A stretch of DNA of 64,000 nt from Ciona savignyi (Eukaryota > Chordata > Ascidiacea > Phlebobranchia > Cionidae): assembly GCA_000149265.1 (NCBI GenBank), contig CH003236.1:625238-689237 (forward strand), given 5' to 3'. The stretch's first letter is position 1. Each line of letters starts with the position of its first letter. The notes below the pieces were generated by a model, which was given only the letters and a program-made list of their open reading frames with translations, did not search any database and was not told the origin of the DNA. The position numbers and the translations under genes are program-made. Shown piece after piece: positions 1 through 23,639 of the stretch.

Positions 1-125
1 ATTTGTCTGTGTTTTGACCTATGAACTGATCATTCATTTGTTGCACTCTGTATCACCAAACCTTGTTTGGTTTTGACTGCTGATTCAAACTCCATGTTAT
101 GAAGTTGACAAATCTCATCCACCAG

Positions 126-3095
126 GCCACGTTGAGGTGAAGCCAGGGTTGGTTCGAAATGCTCCAACAAAAGAGAATCCTTCACAGCCAACTACGTTGT
201 CGAAAGGTGAAGTGGTGAAATAGAACGAAAATTTATTCATGTCATGTTTTCTGGGAGCTTTCCTTGGGAGCTTTTTAGGGAGCTTTCCTTGTTAAATCTA
301 AAGGCTTTAGTAAAATCATTTTGGTATTGTGTCATTCAACATAGATTTGAAGGTTTTGACATAATGGTTAACAATAAACTTGGGCTGTGTCAATATGTGA
401 TATTCCTAATGCTGTATAGCCACGATACATAATAACGCAATTTGCACTTCGCTTTTTGGGTAAAGACATCGACATCAGGAATTAGCGCTAAATCGCTGAG
501 CAGTGATGATATAAAGTCGAGCAATACCCTCCCTTGATATAATTAACCTTATACCAGATTTAACCCTATCTTCACCCTCAGGACCCCCACATACTTATAA
601 TTGGTTGGGACCGGATCCGGAGCCTTGGGTATTCCGAGGAGGCTTATCTGGGGAATTCCAGGTGGGTGGGGGTTTTCATTTTTTTTTATTTATATGCTAG
701 GCTGTATCTTCAAAGATCTATTGTAGTATGTTAGTAGTTTGGTTACCCGAGGCATCTCGTGCTTATAGTCAATATATTAAAGCACTTAAAAGCCTAGAAA
801 CTTGTTTCATGTTCTTTTTAATCTAATATTAGCTAGATAGTTACCATTCCATACTTACCAATGTGTTAACTTTTCACCACATGCCCACTGTCGAGTTGCA
901 GGGATTGAACAGTGTGCGGTAGAATAAACCTCAGTAAAACTTAAATAACCTCAGTAAGTATTATATGCACTTACAGAGGTTACTCCCAATAAGTTCTTCG
1001 TACGATCTGTTCTGCCAAGCACTGCCCCACACCCCACAAACCAGCACCTACATAGTGCGGCCGTACCTCCCATCCGATGAATCCTCCGTCTTTGACGTCT
1101 GCTCCTCAACATGGAAGGATGGGGTGGAGAGCTCACATTCCTTCGAGAATCTCAAACAACTTCCCGCAGATCGGTTTGTTTGTGATATCTTCTTTTTGGG
1201 GATACGTTCTATGGCCATACACAAGCTCAAACACCACCATAGACACACAGAGCATAATATTTTTGCTTTAGAGTAGTGGTTCTCTAATATTTATGGTTGC
1301 ATACCACGAAAAGTTAATATATACTGCGATCCGGTAAAGTGTGGTTATTAATAAAAGTAACTTACATCGAAAGTAAATAGTGGCAAAGCGAAATTAAAGC
1401 AAGTATCGAAAAATACATTTAACACGAAGGTGCTCATGCATCATTCAACAGACTCCTGCTTTCTGCAAAACTAACCAACAATTAAAGTGTATAAATATGT
1501 CTGTTCTGTCGGTGGGCAGGGAAATGAAAGTGGATGGTCAAGAAACACTGCTCAAGACAACAAAACACATTGATAAAATTACCCCATTTCCTTATTGATG
1601 TCATAGTAGTTAAAGTTACAGTGCTCATAGTTCAGCTTGCTTGTCTCAGCTTGCTCCATTTCATTATCCAGGTTAATTGGAGCACTGTTAACCCTGAGCC
1701 CGGAGTATTGCTTCGTGGTGGAAGATAATGAGGGAGTATGTGGCTACCTCGCGGCCACCCACAACGCCAAGGACTTCTGGAGGAAATACGAGATCGCTTA
1801 TCTTCCTGAGATGCGGGAGAAATATTCAAAACCTGAAGCCGAGGATGAGATGACCGAAGCTGAGGTTTCTATTGTTAATATAGTGTGTCTATGTCAGATA
1901 TAGTGTTTCTATGGTGGATATAGTATCTATGTTGGGTATAGTGTGTCTAAAGAAAATTGGGCAATATGTACAATTTGCAAAGTGTTTCCATTATAATTAT
2001 TGTGTTTTTATGGTTAATGGAGTGTTTCTATGGTGTATATATTGTTTCTCTGTTAGATATGATGTTTTCATGATGGACATAATATTTTCTATATATTTTC
2101 AATATACAACCCTGGCCTGGATTCGAAACTGCGATTTGTAGTTCACCAACTCTCCCCCACAGAAAATGATTGTGGATTTGCACAGCACAGGTGATCGATA
2201 CAGTTACGGCTCCGACCTCCTTGCATCCAGCCATCCTGCCATGATGACACTTGCTTTAACACAGACTGCTAATCCAAGCGTAGCTAAGAGTATGACTGTC
2301 TGTCTGCTGTCTGCATTGAAATCGCACAGTAAGACTTATAGAAAATTTAACAACTTAGTTAAATTGGATAGAAAATTTAATGAAATTGTTGCATTAGATA
2401 TTCATATTTTTTTCCTGTGAATTGGGAAAAGGCTAGAGGTGTTATCTTATGAGCTTTCGTCGGTTTTCCCTTGTCCCTACTGTCATTAAGTTTTGTAAAA
2501 CCCATGATAATGCTGGCTTCCGGTGATGTCTGCTAATTGCCTTGCCCAACGCCAAATATGTCTTGCCAGTGACAAATTTTGATCACACAGCCATTTGGTT
2601 GCCTGCAGACCAAGCTCTTTACACAAGTAAACGAATCGGGTAAACAGTATCTACACAAGGGATTTAACTTTATGATGATACCTAACTCCCCTTTTGTCCT
2701 GCAAGTTGCTTCTACATTAGTGCTGTTAGGCTTTCAGCCGAATGGTTATGAAAGTTTAAACAAGTTAGTTTTGTCCATGGGAAAAGCACTCTTCATTGAA
2801 TGTAGTTGCTGAATGGGTTATACATTACTGTGTTAACAATAGCTGTGGTCACTCTACTGTTAGCACAATCAGATTTCCATGTTTGAACTTTCCCCTTCAT
2901 GTGGTATAAACACGATAACCTGTCTCATATAATCCTCCAACACATTTCCAACCTCCCTTAGATGCAAGTGGCATTCATGTGATCGTAGATTCAAACTCCA
3001 AGCACTTCCAAGATCTCTACTTAAAACTCGGTTTCACCAAGATTCCAGACCTCGACACATCAGAAGACATAACAATATTGGGAAGGGTTTTTTAG
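126..3095 (+). CDS. OGA: Protein O-GlcNAcase, C-terminal exons (5' end lies outside the window)
   Basis: Exons 126-206, 582-661, 977-1173, 1672-1864, 2163-2328 and 2962-3095 (stop TAG 3093-3095). All junctions are GT-AG with continuous phase, giving about 282 residues. OGA removes O-linked GlcNAc from nuclear and cytosolic proteins; this part is the linker plus the acetyltransferase-like C-terminal domain, not the hydrolase. Seen: RGGLSGEFQ joined to RLLPI across the 661/977 junction, then IVRPYLPSDES, LSPEYCFVVEDNEGVCGY, PSVAKSMTVCLLSALKSH, and a final block ending ITILGRVF. All align by eye with remembered vertebrate OGA. The first two exons encode the poorly conserved linker and rest mainly on open frame and matching phase 1. 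The GNAT-like fold in animal OGA is generally regarded as a pseudo-acetyltransferase. The catalytic N-terminal half must lie to the left of base 1. Confidence 0.88.
1867..2095. repeat. Degenerate tandem repeat in an OGA intron
   Basis: Between the OGA exons ending at 1864 and starting at 2163, a loose unit of about 20 bases recurs, built around ATAGTGTTTCTATGG and variants. The copies are divergent, and short ORFs through this stretch are by-products of it. Confidence 0.5.
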
Positions 3096-4896
3096 TGCCA
3101 ATATTATTAGGTTTCTATGAGCAGTTGACCCTTTCTTGGTGACCACTGTGGTAAAACGTTTTTTTTTTTATAAAAAGTTTCCCATTTTCTTAAAGAAGCT
3201 TATTACATTATGAGCAAAAAGTTGGTGTTAATATATTGATTTTACATATTAGAATAATATTATTCATTAATCATTAAGAAACATAAAACAAAATTTTCCA
3301 ACTTTAACAATTCAAGCCAATAATAATGTTCACAGTAGCAATGTTTCCTATTGTTCCAACCAATGTCTCATGTCACAGGATTAAAATTATAAATTTGCAT
3401 GTGTTTTGTTAAGATCAACTGGTTATGGTCATTTGCTCTAAAAAATTAAATGTACTATATGGCCTGACAGTAAAAGGGTCAACTGTTCTAAAAAATCTTT
3501 TTATTAGGCCTTTAATTTGTTTATTTTTTAATTCTTTATTTTAAATTGGGCCCAGGGCGTTTTGAGATGTTTGCCTTATCGACGTAATGTGCAATCTACT
3601 TGCAACTGTTTAAACCACCAAAATTGTTCTTTTTGTGTTCGAAGGTTTCGGAATGTAACAAACTTATATCAAGATTTTTATTATAAATAATATTACACAC
3701 ACTTACAAAAAAATTGAGAAAAGCTTAAATAATGTCCAAAATGACATCTGTTATAGAACCACATTGTTGCATTTTGGTAAAGACAAACAGAAAAACACAT
3801 GTGGATCCAATTAAAATGCCAGTTTTGCTTCATTTTACATTCCGAAACTTTTTAATATTATCAGATCTGTTTTGGTGAGGTGCTTTTTTGCATAAAAAAC
3901 CAAGCTTGATCAAAATGTGTTGTATTAAGATGTAACCATTTTTTGTATAATTACGAACCTTTACATGGACTACAGCTTTATCAAAATTGTTACTTTTTTG
4001 GGTTATTACATTTTTCCTAATGATTTCTGCTACTTTTTATCAGTAAACGATAAACCAGTTTTTCTACATATCTTTTATGTTGTTTCTGCTTGCACACAAA
4101 ATGAAAACGCTGGTTGTTTTTCCCAATCATTAAGTGCTTTTGATTATAACATTGTTTATTACTTTCCACACTGTCAAAAATATATGGTTCCATGCGAATA
4201 AAGTACTTGAAATCTGCTCCACGTTGTATTGAAAACAAGGCAAAAAGATAGGTGATTATATGTTAAGAATCAATTAGCAATACATACAGATTATCGAACG
4301 CAGCCTTAGTCATAACATATGCCACGAACAAAATCAAAAATCTGTCTAGATAATGATCATGGTCAAATTAGGTTAGATGTCCGTCGTCTAGATTCTTTTA
4401 ACACGAAACACGGTATGATACTTATTAAAGGAATATAAAGCGAACAGCATACCGTTATTTAGTTCCTGATGTGTTTGGCAACGAACGATCTAGTTTTCAT
4501 GTTTGCAGTTCTAAACATTTTTAAACGTTAATACGGTGACCCTATTGTTTCTTTAAATTATGCGTTACGATGTAAGAAGTGCAAATTTTAAGTTAAATGC
4601 AAATTGAACAAGCGAAAGCAGTAAACATTCCAAAAGGTTTATTTGCCATTATAAAAAGATAGTCTTTGTTTTTTACGTAATAGCTTGTTATGAAAAAATT
4701 GTGAACGCGTTTTCTTCATATAAAGGTTTATAAAGTTTTCCAAGTTTATTATTAGCTTTACTGCCAAGATGGAGAGAGCATTAAAAGACACCTGTTACTG
4801 TTTTTATTTTCTTTATTGACATTAACACTGAACCCATTAACACAAGCCTGTAAGTTTTGCATTAAAACAGGGTTGGTTTAATAGTTTAGATTAAAT
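3096..4896. other. Intergenic region between OGA and the PWWP2 gene
   Basis: AT-rich sequence holding the OGA 3' untranslated region and presumably the PWWP2 promoter. There is an AATAAA at about 4198, but I cannot tell whether it is used. I see no convincing exon, tRNA or repeat here. Short ORFs near 3965-4238 lack family similarity and splice context. Confidence 0.5.
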
Positions 4897-7026
4897 ATGC
4901 CTTTTAAGAAAAAACCCAAGCAAAACTTGAAGAAAGGAGATAATGTTGTTGTAACAATCGAAGAATTAATTCCAGATTGTCTTATTGTGTCACTTATTCT
5001 ACAAAACAAGCGGTTTACGGGGGCACTTATGGACACAACAAAGAGGTATTTCAATATTGATTTTTAAAACAAAGTTTATGCACATGCTAGTAAAATATAA
5101 CCTGTAGCCTAATGTAACAAGGATCATTTACTAACCCATTTGTTTCTTAAAATTAGGTTATTTGCATTTTGTATTTCGATAAAATCTTTTGTTTCAGTGG
5201 CGGCCCATATGGTGTCAAAGACAACCCCACTACGATAGATGAAGAGAAATTGGAAACGCGAAATTCACAAAGAACCGACACTCAGAAGTACAACCACAAA
5301 ACCCCATTTCCGCCCCCCTTGCATACTCGCAAATCATACAAGTTTGACGTCCCACAACCTCCCATGAGAAATATTTTCCGTAGGGCAAGGAGATCGCGCC
5401 GCAAAGCTAAATTAAATTTAATTCAGTCGGGAAGGCGCGAACAACAACGACAGCGTGGCTGGAAGTTTCTCTCCCACAGTTCAGAATGTCAATGCGATGA
5501 ATGTGTGCATGGGGTGCAGGATGAGAAGAGTGGAAGTTCGTCGATGGCAACAAAACGTCGCCTGAAACCCACAACGGAAAATGAGGCTTCAAACTCGAAA
5601 AGCAAACGGCTAAAGTTTCAGGACGACACCCCATCAACATCTGGTGATGATAGTGACGTAAAATCAAATGTTGTGTTAGAGAAAATGGAGTCTCCTTTAA
5701 AAACATTAATGCCCAGAAAAGCACAAACACAAAATAACAGAATGGCTCGAAGCCCAATGATAAAAATCACATTTAAATCCCCAGGTGGACAAGGTAAAGT
5801 GTTCGAAATACCTTCCAGATTACACAACTCGCCAGTGAAAACTGTAAAGGTAGAAAGCCAAGATGTCAAACAAGAAACTAATGACACAAGATTAAAATCA
5901 ACCTCAAAACAAGACAGGGCTCTAAAAGTTCTAAAACGAGCCAAAACACAACGTTTAAATAAAGTGGAAACAAAACCAAATCACCAAAGGCTAAATAGAC
6001 GAAGCAATAATAACAAAAACTGCCATTTAAGAGTTCTTCTAGAACCATTAAGCCAAAAGTGTACAGGTCCGAAAACGGACCAACTTTGTCCTCCAAGTGT
6101 GGATATGTACCACCCGAAGAACTTAGTAGAGGTAAAAGAGCCACGGAAAATGACAAAACACTCATCCACACCCACTGAACCACAGTCAGACCCACAGAGT
6201 CACAGTATAACTGTCACAAGCTGTAAAACTCCAAATGGGGTGTTCACTCAGGGTGACGTTGTATGGGGTAAATTACGTGGCTACCCATGGTGGCCAAGTC
6301 GAATTACAAAACTTACAACAACAAAAATTGACGGCAAAATTCTCCAACAACATGCAGAGGTTGGTTGGTTTCAATGCAAGACAAAGTCAGTCATCCCGCT
6401 TCGTAGCGTCCAGTCTTTTCACAAACACTTTAAGGAAAGGTAATAAAGTTTAATACACAATGTTTGAAAATAGTTGTTTTTACACACAAAAAACAGCTAG
6501 GGCTAAATCATCATGCATTCTGCAGATCTGCCAATCAGCATCTGCAAAATGAATGATTATTCACTAATACCCCTCTTGTATTCATTGTATATTTTTAAGT
6601 TTGTGTTGTAATAGCCCATGTTACTAAGACTTTTCAGCTAAAGGTTTCAATGTATTAATCAAACAACCATCATCAATTCGATAGTGGCACAAGTTTCTTT
6701 GCCCACCCGGTACAAACTGAAAATGTTATTAAATTAAACGGCAAATATATTGATTATTTTGTTTCAATGTTTTTTAATAAGAATTTTGATCAAGTTTTGA
6801 AAATGTAAAACTGGCGATTTTGGATATTCTGTTGATTAGTTTTTTGGCACATGGTGTCTATATTCAAATTCAGAATGTCATTATGATTTGCAAAATCAAA
6901 ACATATTTTCCAAGGTTTCAAAAGAACAAAAAAGGATCGTATAAGAAAGCTGTTGCTGCTGCCAATGAAGCATCCAAGGAAATATCTTCAGAAGTACGAA
7001 AATTAATATCACAATTTGAGACGTAA
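4897..7026 (+). CDS. PWWP domain-containing protein 2 (PWWP2A/B type)
   Basis: Three exons, 4897-5045, 5198-6439 and 6915-7026, give 500 residues with continuous phase. The N-terminus has the PWWP2-specific block KGDNVVVTIEEL...RFTGALMDTTKR joined to SGGPYGV. The middle is long, basic and rich in Ser, Thr and Lys, with a CQCDEC pair near residue 110 that may match the zinc-binding element of vertebrate PWWP2 proteins. The PWWP domain lies near residues 405-470 and contains a literal PWWP in GDVVWGKLRGYPWWPSRI. The last exon adds KKGSYKKAVAAANEASKEIS and ends LISQFET, as in vertebrate PWWP2A. Vertebrate members bind H3K36-methylated nucleosomes and H2A.Z and recruit a NuRD-type deacetylase; that role here is inferred. 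Exon 2 could read into a stop just past 6439, but splicing to 6915 restores the conserved tail. One gene probably stands for the vertebrate 2A/2B pair. Confidence 0.9.
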
Positions 7027-7971
7027 ATTTTTTCCCAATTCTATTTTTCTGTGTTCATACCTTTAAGCATCTGATGTTTCTGCATTTCTTTTACTGAGTT
7101 GTTTTATTGTCCTAAAACATCAAATATTGCAATTTTAACATTTTAAAATTATTTAAAATCAGAGCCAAAGACAATTTCTTTTGCATTCAGTTAAAAGCAT
7201 GCAATTTTCAGTGTTTGGAATTAAACTTCATTTCTGTTGTTTTTGTCTTTTAAGACGCAAAAAAAAATTATGGGGGTATGGTGATGAGATAGAGCCTTGA
7301 AAATCTGATTTTAGATCAAAACCAGTCAATGGCTGGTGGCAATTAAAATATCAAAATTTCCTATCAAATACAAAACACTACAATAGCTCCAGTAAAGCTT
7401 TCCAGATTACATGCCTGATATTGGGCATAAGGTATTCTGATAATGGCCAGTGCAATAACTATACTGCATTTTTCAACCCAGTGTTAAATAGCTCTAGGAT
7501 TCTTAACAACTGCAGCCATCAACAGCAATGTTATTAAAAATTGTATTTTGTTTTTAAATACTGGTTTGTAAATGTAGAAAATAGCTATGTTATGTGTACA
7601 TTCTAATAAGTATAATGTAGGCCACCTACAATACTTATTGTAATGTTAATGCCACTAATTATTCTTTTTAATTGCTAAATATTTTCTGAAGTTATAAAGT
7701 CAAGGTGATGGTTGTTTTTTTAGGACAATAACAATGCTGTTGAGATTAGCACAACCTGCATGTCATTATACAGTTACCCATTGAATAATAATGTTATTGT
7801 GCATCAGGTTTTTTTCCTGGCATTTAATTATCATTCTCCTAATATGAAATATATTAGCTGTGCAACTAGTTAATCGAAGCCATTGTGTAGCATGAAGTCA
7901 TGTTTTTGTCATAAAACTGGAAGATTCAAAAACAGGATTGAGGATAATCATTTGAGACAATACATTATAAT

Positions 7972-8300
7972 AGGATGTTTGTATTTATTCCCATAAATGG
8001 GAAAACACAATTGGTCCTATTAACAGGCAATCACCGGAGTACCTTGCAATTTCCTAACCAGCATTCTCACACTGGTCTTCCATTGTATCCACTGTCGGAT
8101 TCAGAATCCATTGTATCCACTGTCGGATTATCACAGCTATTGCAGTATTTTGTATGTGATGGAAACTTTTCTTAATTTAGGTAGAATTCTTTATTCCACC
8201 GAGTTAAGGCAATGTTCGCTTAGTGCGTTGGCCAAGCACAAAACTGACTTTCTTCGAATACCCTTTGATTTAAACGCAACGCTCGAAAAACACCTAGCTA
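7972..8300 (-). repeat. Decayed SINE-like copy
   Basis: On the minus strand this carries the landmarks of the window's commonest interspersed repeat: the GGCAAGGCACTTA-like segment (here TTGGCCAAGCAC on +), a CAATAGCT-like block, and a tail near GGGAAAACACAATTGG. It is interrupted by a local duplication whose shared core is CCATTGTATCCACTGTCGG, at about 8080 and 8108. The copy is too diverged to fix its ends. Confidence 0.5.
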
Positions 8301-9122
8301 TTCAGTCAAAAAACTAGTTAGGAGTTGCTTAGATTGTATATTAAATTTTGTATTACAGCAAGAGATAAACCACCCGACCAATTGTTATGGTGAAAATATT
8401 TCAATATTTGTCTAATCTTGTGTAAATGCTACCAGACAAATTCCTAGTTTTAACAGTCACTGCCTTCGTTTAACATAGTTGTGTCCTGGGTCAAGCACTC
8501 AGGATACCAGAAATCCTGTATAGCCTGGTCGTGGGCTCCCAGTGGATTCAAATGGTTAATCAAAAAGTTAATCATTGCAAAATCTCTAGCAACCTAGCGC
8601 TTGCAAGATTATGACAAATTCATTTGTCCATTGTGAGACCTAGTTTTTTTATACAATTACCACCCACGGAAATATATATTAATTCACCATCCCACTGCAA
8701 ATGCTCAAGAAGCAAGATCATAAGAATGAAAACATTTTATCGAAACAAAATATTCTATGAAATTCTTTTATTCTGGAAGTAGCAATTGGCCTTTCTTCAA
8801 ACAAGAGCACAACCAAGAAAAGCAAATTGAAACACAACGTTTTGGCGAATATAGGAGCACATTTTTGCAAAGTAAATGAAATGGATCGGAATATGGATTT
8901 GCAAAAGAATAACACAGGGAAACTACGAGTAAATTGTAATATACAGCAAAAACTACCTATAATTGTTAGAATTGCACTTTATATATAAAGCAATTAAACA
9001 TAGGTTAATAAGAAACAGCAGTACAAAACTATATTTCTGCCAAAAAAATGAGTTCTCCAGTTACTTGATTGTGCTTAATACAGCAGCCTTTCATTTAAAA
9101 ACTTCTTTTATACACTAGTCTC

Positions 9123-9126
<4 letters not shown>

Positions 9127-9156
<30 letters not shown>
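9127..9156. repeat. (TA)n microsatellite
   Basis: About 15 uninterrupted AT dinucleotides, lying 50 bases beyond the NT5C2 stop codon, within its likely 3' untranslated region. Confidence 0.9.
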
Positions 9157-9159
<3 letters not shown>

Positions 9160-9206
9160 CTAATTTAAACTTTACATTTTTTCAAAGATTTTTTAAGTGA
9201 AACCTT

Positions 9207-19825
<10,619 letters not shown>

Positions 19826-20308
19826 CTAGGATCCAAGGAAATTAGCACTAATTACAATATACATTGTTATTTTGAGTTTGGGTATGTAATTAGAACATAA
19901 CTCTATTGGGAAATACAATTACTCATCTACATATGTTGTTACATAGGATTTTGTTAGTCTACTGAACAACAACATGAATCTAAGATTGAGTATGTTAAAT
20001 GCATTACTTTCAAAAAATATCTTAAATGAATTTCCGTTCTTAACGTAAAGTACTGGTAATTAATACTTGCCATTTTGGTTGTTGCCATTACTTAGAAGTA
20101 TGAAACAGATTTAAATGATTATAAAATGCCTTTATCTGAAAAATAACACAAATGTAAAAAATGTGCAATATGTAAGCTAAGGAAAGTATGTCAATTCGTA
20201 ATCTTGGGTATGCAACAAACATTTTTAATGTGCAAATTCATGTTTACTGTAAGTGTGTAGTTAGAAAAAAAAGGTCACCTAACTCCCTAGGATGCGCCGG
20301 ATATATCT

Positions 20309-20701
20309 GGCTTGGCCCGTATGGAAAGTACGTCAATTTTCGCCGAGATCTCGAGTGTGCACACGCCAAATATTTAAGTGTGCAAACGTCCAAGAGTGCA
20401 CACTTCAAGTGTGCACAAAATCTCCTTTTTATTACTATTTTGTAAAAATCTTAAACAAACATATTATTCTATTCTAAATCTATCTTGTCCATCAGCTAAC
20501 ATATCTATCTTTGTAACAAAAAACGTACTGACAGTGAATTACCCGAGGTTCAGAGGTAGATTTACAGGTTTGTCGGAAATTATACGATGTTTATACTGCC
20601 ATTTCGCGAGCGTGTGTAAAATTACCCAAGTGTGCAAAGACGCAGGGGAAAAAAAACTCGAGTGTGCAGCTGCCGTACTTTCCATACTGGTGGCTTGGCC
20701 C
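20309..20701. mobile_element. MITE-like element with 14-bp inverted ends and flanking direct repeats
   Basis: GTATGGAAAGTACG at 20319-20332 is matched exactly in inverted orientation at 20674-20687. Just outside lie direct repeats GGCTTGGCCC at 20309-20318 and 20692-20701, which could be a target-site duplication; the right copy is separated from its inverted end by a few bases. Internal subrepeats carry CTCGAGTGTGCA and AAGTGTGCA. There is no transposase. The structure suggests a non-autonomous DNA transposon, but the asymmetric right end leaves the exact boundary and superfamily open. Confidence 0.55.
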
Positions 20702-21714
20702 ACGAACTCCTTTTTTGGGTATTGGCGCAAAAAACTCCAAAAATCATGCTGGCGTGGCATATTGGACTTTCTTTCATTTATGTTAGTATTTTTAATACTT
20801 TAAGCTTTATATTTCAAAGTTTTAATTAAAATGATGCAACTTCGTTTGTGGTGGCGCAAATTAGTACTGCTGGCGTGGCGCAAAATATAGGTTAAAAAAA
20901 ATGGCGCAAAATCCGGCGCAGAGAAAACGAACTTTCCAACAGGGATTTAACTCAGTTTAAATAAATTGGTTAATTTTAGTTCCAAAAACTATAAAAAACA
21001 ACCTCAAAACGCATTTTTAATACACCAGGTATGAAACAAACAATTGAAAAAATCTCTGATGTGCAGTTGCCATATATTGCAATATAGCCTATTCAAAAAC
21101 AAAATATAGAGCTTACTCGACTGTACTAACATCCAACTAAGGATTTGGAATCCATTTAAAATGCCTACACTTCGCTGTCCACGCTTGTACAGCTGTAAAT
21201 AAATTCAACACAGCACGGCGAATAAAGTTATATTCATATGCATAAGTGCCATGGCAAACTGGTGTTGGGAACATGAATCAACTCAGCTGATCCTTTGTCG
21301 TAGCTTTTGTTGTCATCCAAACAGCTGATCGAATCACTCATGCAAATCAATTGCGTAATCACCTGTAGTCAAGCGTAAGGAGAAATATTTCCAATATTTT
21401 AGCTCCCCATAAAAACATCATAATAACAATTAAACGGATAATCTCTATACTATAGTATTGATATAGTAAATCTTTTAAGTTTTTGGGCACTTGGTGCATA
21501 GGTTTGGAAAACAATTAGTTAAAGTAGACAATGTATAATTAAATAAAATCCTAGTTTATGCTTATTCGGTTGCACCGAAGTCATGATTGCCGTTTGATAT
21601 CTACCATCTATTATACTAAATGTAAATCGTGGGAACGTGGAATTCTGACGATATATAGCTAGTTATCTGTCATGTGTTATGATCACTGAACTATGGAATT
21701 AATGATTATGTTAG

Positions 21715-21900
21715 TTATTTCTTATGCCTGTAAACGGGAAAACGCAAGGGGTGTTATCACACCTGAACTCTGTTTATCTCACGAGTTACCGGAGCTATTA
21801 CAGTGTGTTGTTATTGCGATGTTTCTTCAATTTTTGTACAACACATTATTTCAGTGATTTAAGGCGATGGACGCGTGCCTTCCCAAACGACACCACTAAA
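21715..21900 (-). repeat. SINE-like copy, reverse orientation
   Basis: Contains GGGAAAACGCAAGGGGTGTTATCACAC, ACCGGAGCTATTACAGTGTGTTG and a GATTTAAGGCGATG-like stretch. These match, in reverse, the tail half of the repeat seen intact at 40985-41283. (Longest block split: GGGAAAACGCAAGGGG then TGTTATCACAC.). Confidence 0.6.
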
Positions 21901-23090
21901 AGCAATTCAGGTGCTCCTTCTTTTATCGATGCCCGAAAAACTTATTTTGGTTATGGGTTAATCCAGCACTGTCATAAAGTGTATCATGAAAATTGGTATT
22001 GTACGGGAGCCTATTTTACCGATACAAAATTTCAATTATTATTTAGTGAAACTTTTTTTTTTATTGAAAAGATTTTATTTAAACGATTACGTATTTGGAA
22101 CCTCAATTAAAAAATAATACTTGTAGCAACCTGACACGTTTGTGTAATAACCTGATCAACTATTGACCTTCTAGCTAGAACAAAATTATGGCGTGGATTT
22201 TGGAAAAAACGTAAAATTATGAATCATATTTGGATTCTATATATATTCGCTAATAACACGGTATATATTGAATTCCTTATCTCATTAAAATTCGAACGGA
22301 TCGAGGTTCGGCGAAATGTGTTATAAGTTTTTTAAAAATTAGTCTTTTCAAACTTTTGTTTTTCTTCTAAGTCTCAGCAAGCATTTTTGTTTAATGATAT
22401 TCATCACATCGAATTGTTATTTTATATCTTCACTTGTGCTGCAGGTTTTATTTATTTTTGTTAACAAGTAACAAAGCTGTTATAACAAAAAATCCGTTAT
22501 ATATCCACATATTCACTTAAACCTCGATATATGCTTAATTATTAATTGACATCTCGTGAAAGTGTCACATTTCCTCTTCCACGAAATGACGCTGATAATT
22601 ACGTATTTTAGTGGGAAATTCGCCTTATTAGTTAGAATTCAGGGGGCACGACTCGATTGTTTATTTTGATAGGAGTTACAAAACTGATCGATTAAAGTTT
22701 TAATTATATATCTAAGCATTTAGAATAACAATTCTCCCTTCAAAAGCCCGTAGAAGCGATTTCTTGTGGTTTATGGGTATCTGTGGGGGTTACTATGAAA
22801 CATTTTTTTTTTAAATTAGGTTAATCGGCCTTACCAATCCTGAGTGTAAAAAAATGCGTACAGTTGTCAATGATATGGCGGGAGTAGTATAACAAATTTC
22901 CACATGCCGCTTTACGAATAATTGACATATTTTCAAACATAACTAATGTGCTTGTTTCACGGTAATACCTCACGATCTGCTGTCCTAATGAACAACTCGT
23001 TTCCGCAAACGTCATCAAAATATTTCCGGCACTCCAATTGCGTTTAAATTTTACTTCCGGCGAACTTTTTATGCAGCAACGTCACCTTGC

Positions 23091-23095
23091 CTGCC
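23091..23095. repeat. Target-site duplication, left copy (CTGCC)
   Basis: CTGCC immediately precedes the 5' LTR and recurs immediately after the 3' LTR at 27201-27205. A 5-bp duplication fits the BEL/Pao range. Confidence 0.85.
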
Positions 23096-23568
23096 TGTAA
23101 GATTTATCGTCGCAATTATTGTTTATATTATATCTATGTCACTAGGGAATAAGATCGGTATTGTATTCCCTTTTTTCCCACAATTTCACCGAACTATAAA
23201 ACGCTTGTTTTTTACCGCATGAGCATTATCGTGAGGTAATCGGTCTTTTGGTAGTATGTTTTGGAATTAACGGTTAGAAAGATGTGTATGACGTGCTTTG
23301 GCTCCTGTTCAGCCACAATTTGGTAAATATTGGCTTTATTTCTCAAACTAGTAATTTTTGTGATAATTAAATTGTACATATATTTTTCCTTAGAAAACCG
23401 TCATTTCAAGACTTTTCGTTTTCGCCATCATTCAAATTCGAATAAATTCACAAGTTTTGGACAATGACGCGTTATTTCAAAGTCTGAATAAAGGACGCCG
23501 TCTATAAGCATACTGCAACCTCTCACTAAGACAGGTGTTAGGAGCCAGCACCTTGTCGGGAAGTTACA
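23096..23568 (+). mobile_element. 5' LTR of a BEL/Pao retrotransposon
   Basis: 473 bases starting TGTAAGATTTATCG and ending GGGAAGTTACA, so bounded by TG...CA. It is nearly identical to 26720-27200. The differences seen are small indels near 23257-23280, where the 3' copy has extra TTAG/TAGT and TTGT-like insertions. An AATAAA at about 23486 is the likely polyadenylation signal. Confidence 0.93.
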
Positions 23569-23639
23569 TCGTTTTCAAATTCCTTGAACTACCGTCGTCG
23601 TTCTCGTCCAGTCGTCATTCCCGTCTCGTCGTCGTTCTC

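Larger units (their letters stand above)
7027..9206. other. Intergenic region between two convergent genes
   Basis: PWWP2 (+) and NT5C2 (-) end towards each other across 2.2 kb. The stretch holds a decayed SINE-like copy (7972-8300), a short direct duplication near 8060-8130 and a TA microsatellite (9127-9156). I see no exon here. Confidence 0.55.
19826..23090. other. Intergenic region upstream of NT5C2
   Basis: Should contain the NT5C2 promoter and first exon, neither of which I can place with confidence (candidate mini-exon 20088-20071). It also holds a MITE-like insertion (20309-20701) and a SINE-like copy (21715-21900). The rest shows no supported gene. ORFs at 20378-20803 and 21724-22110 lie on these repeats or show no similarity. 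Confidence 0.5.

Noticed and set aside
5407..6195. Minus-strand ORFs of 105-116 codons opposite PWWP2
   Set aside because: Shadows of the strongly supported PWWP2 exon 2.
20378..20803. 141-codon plus-strand ORF
   Set aside because: It spans the MITE-like element and has no recognisable protein features.
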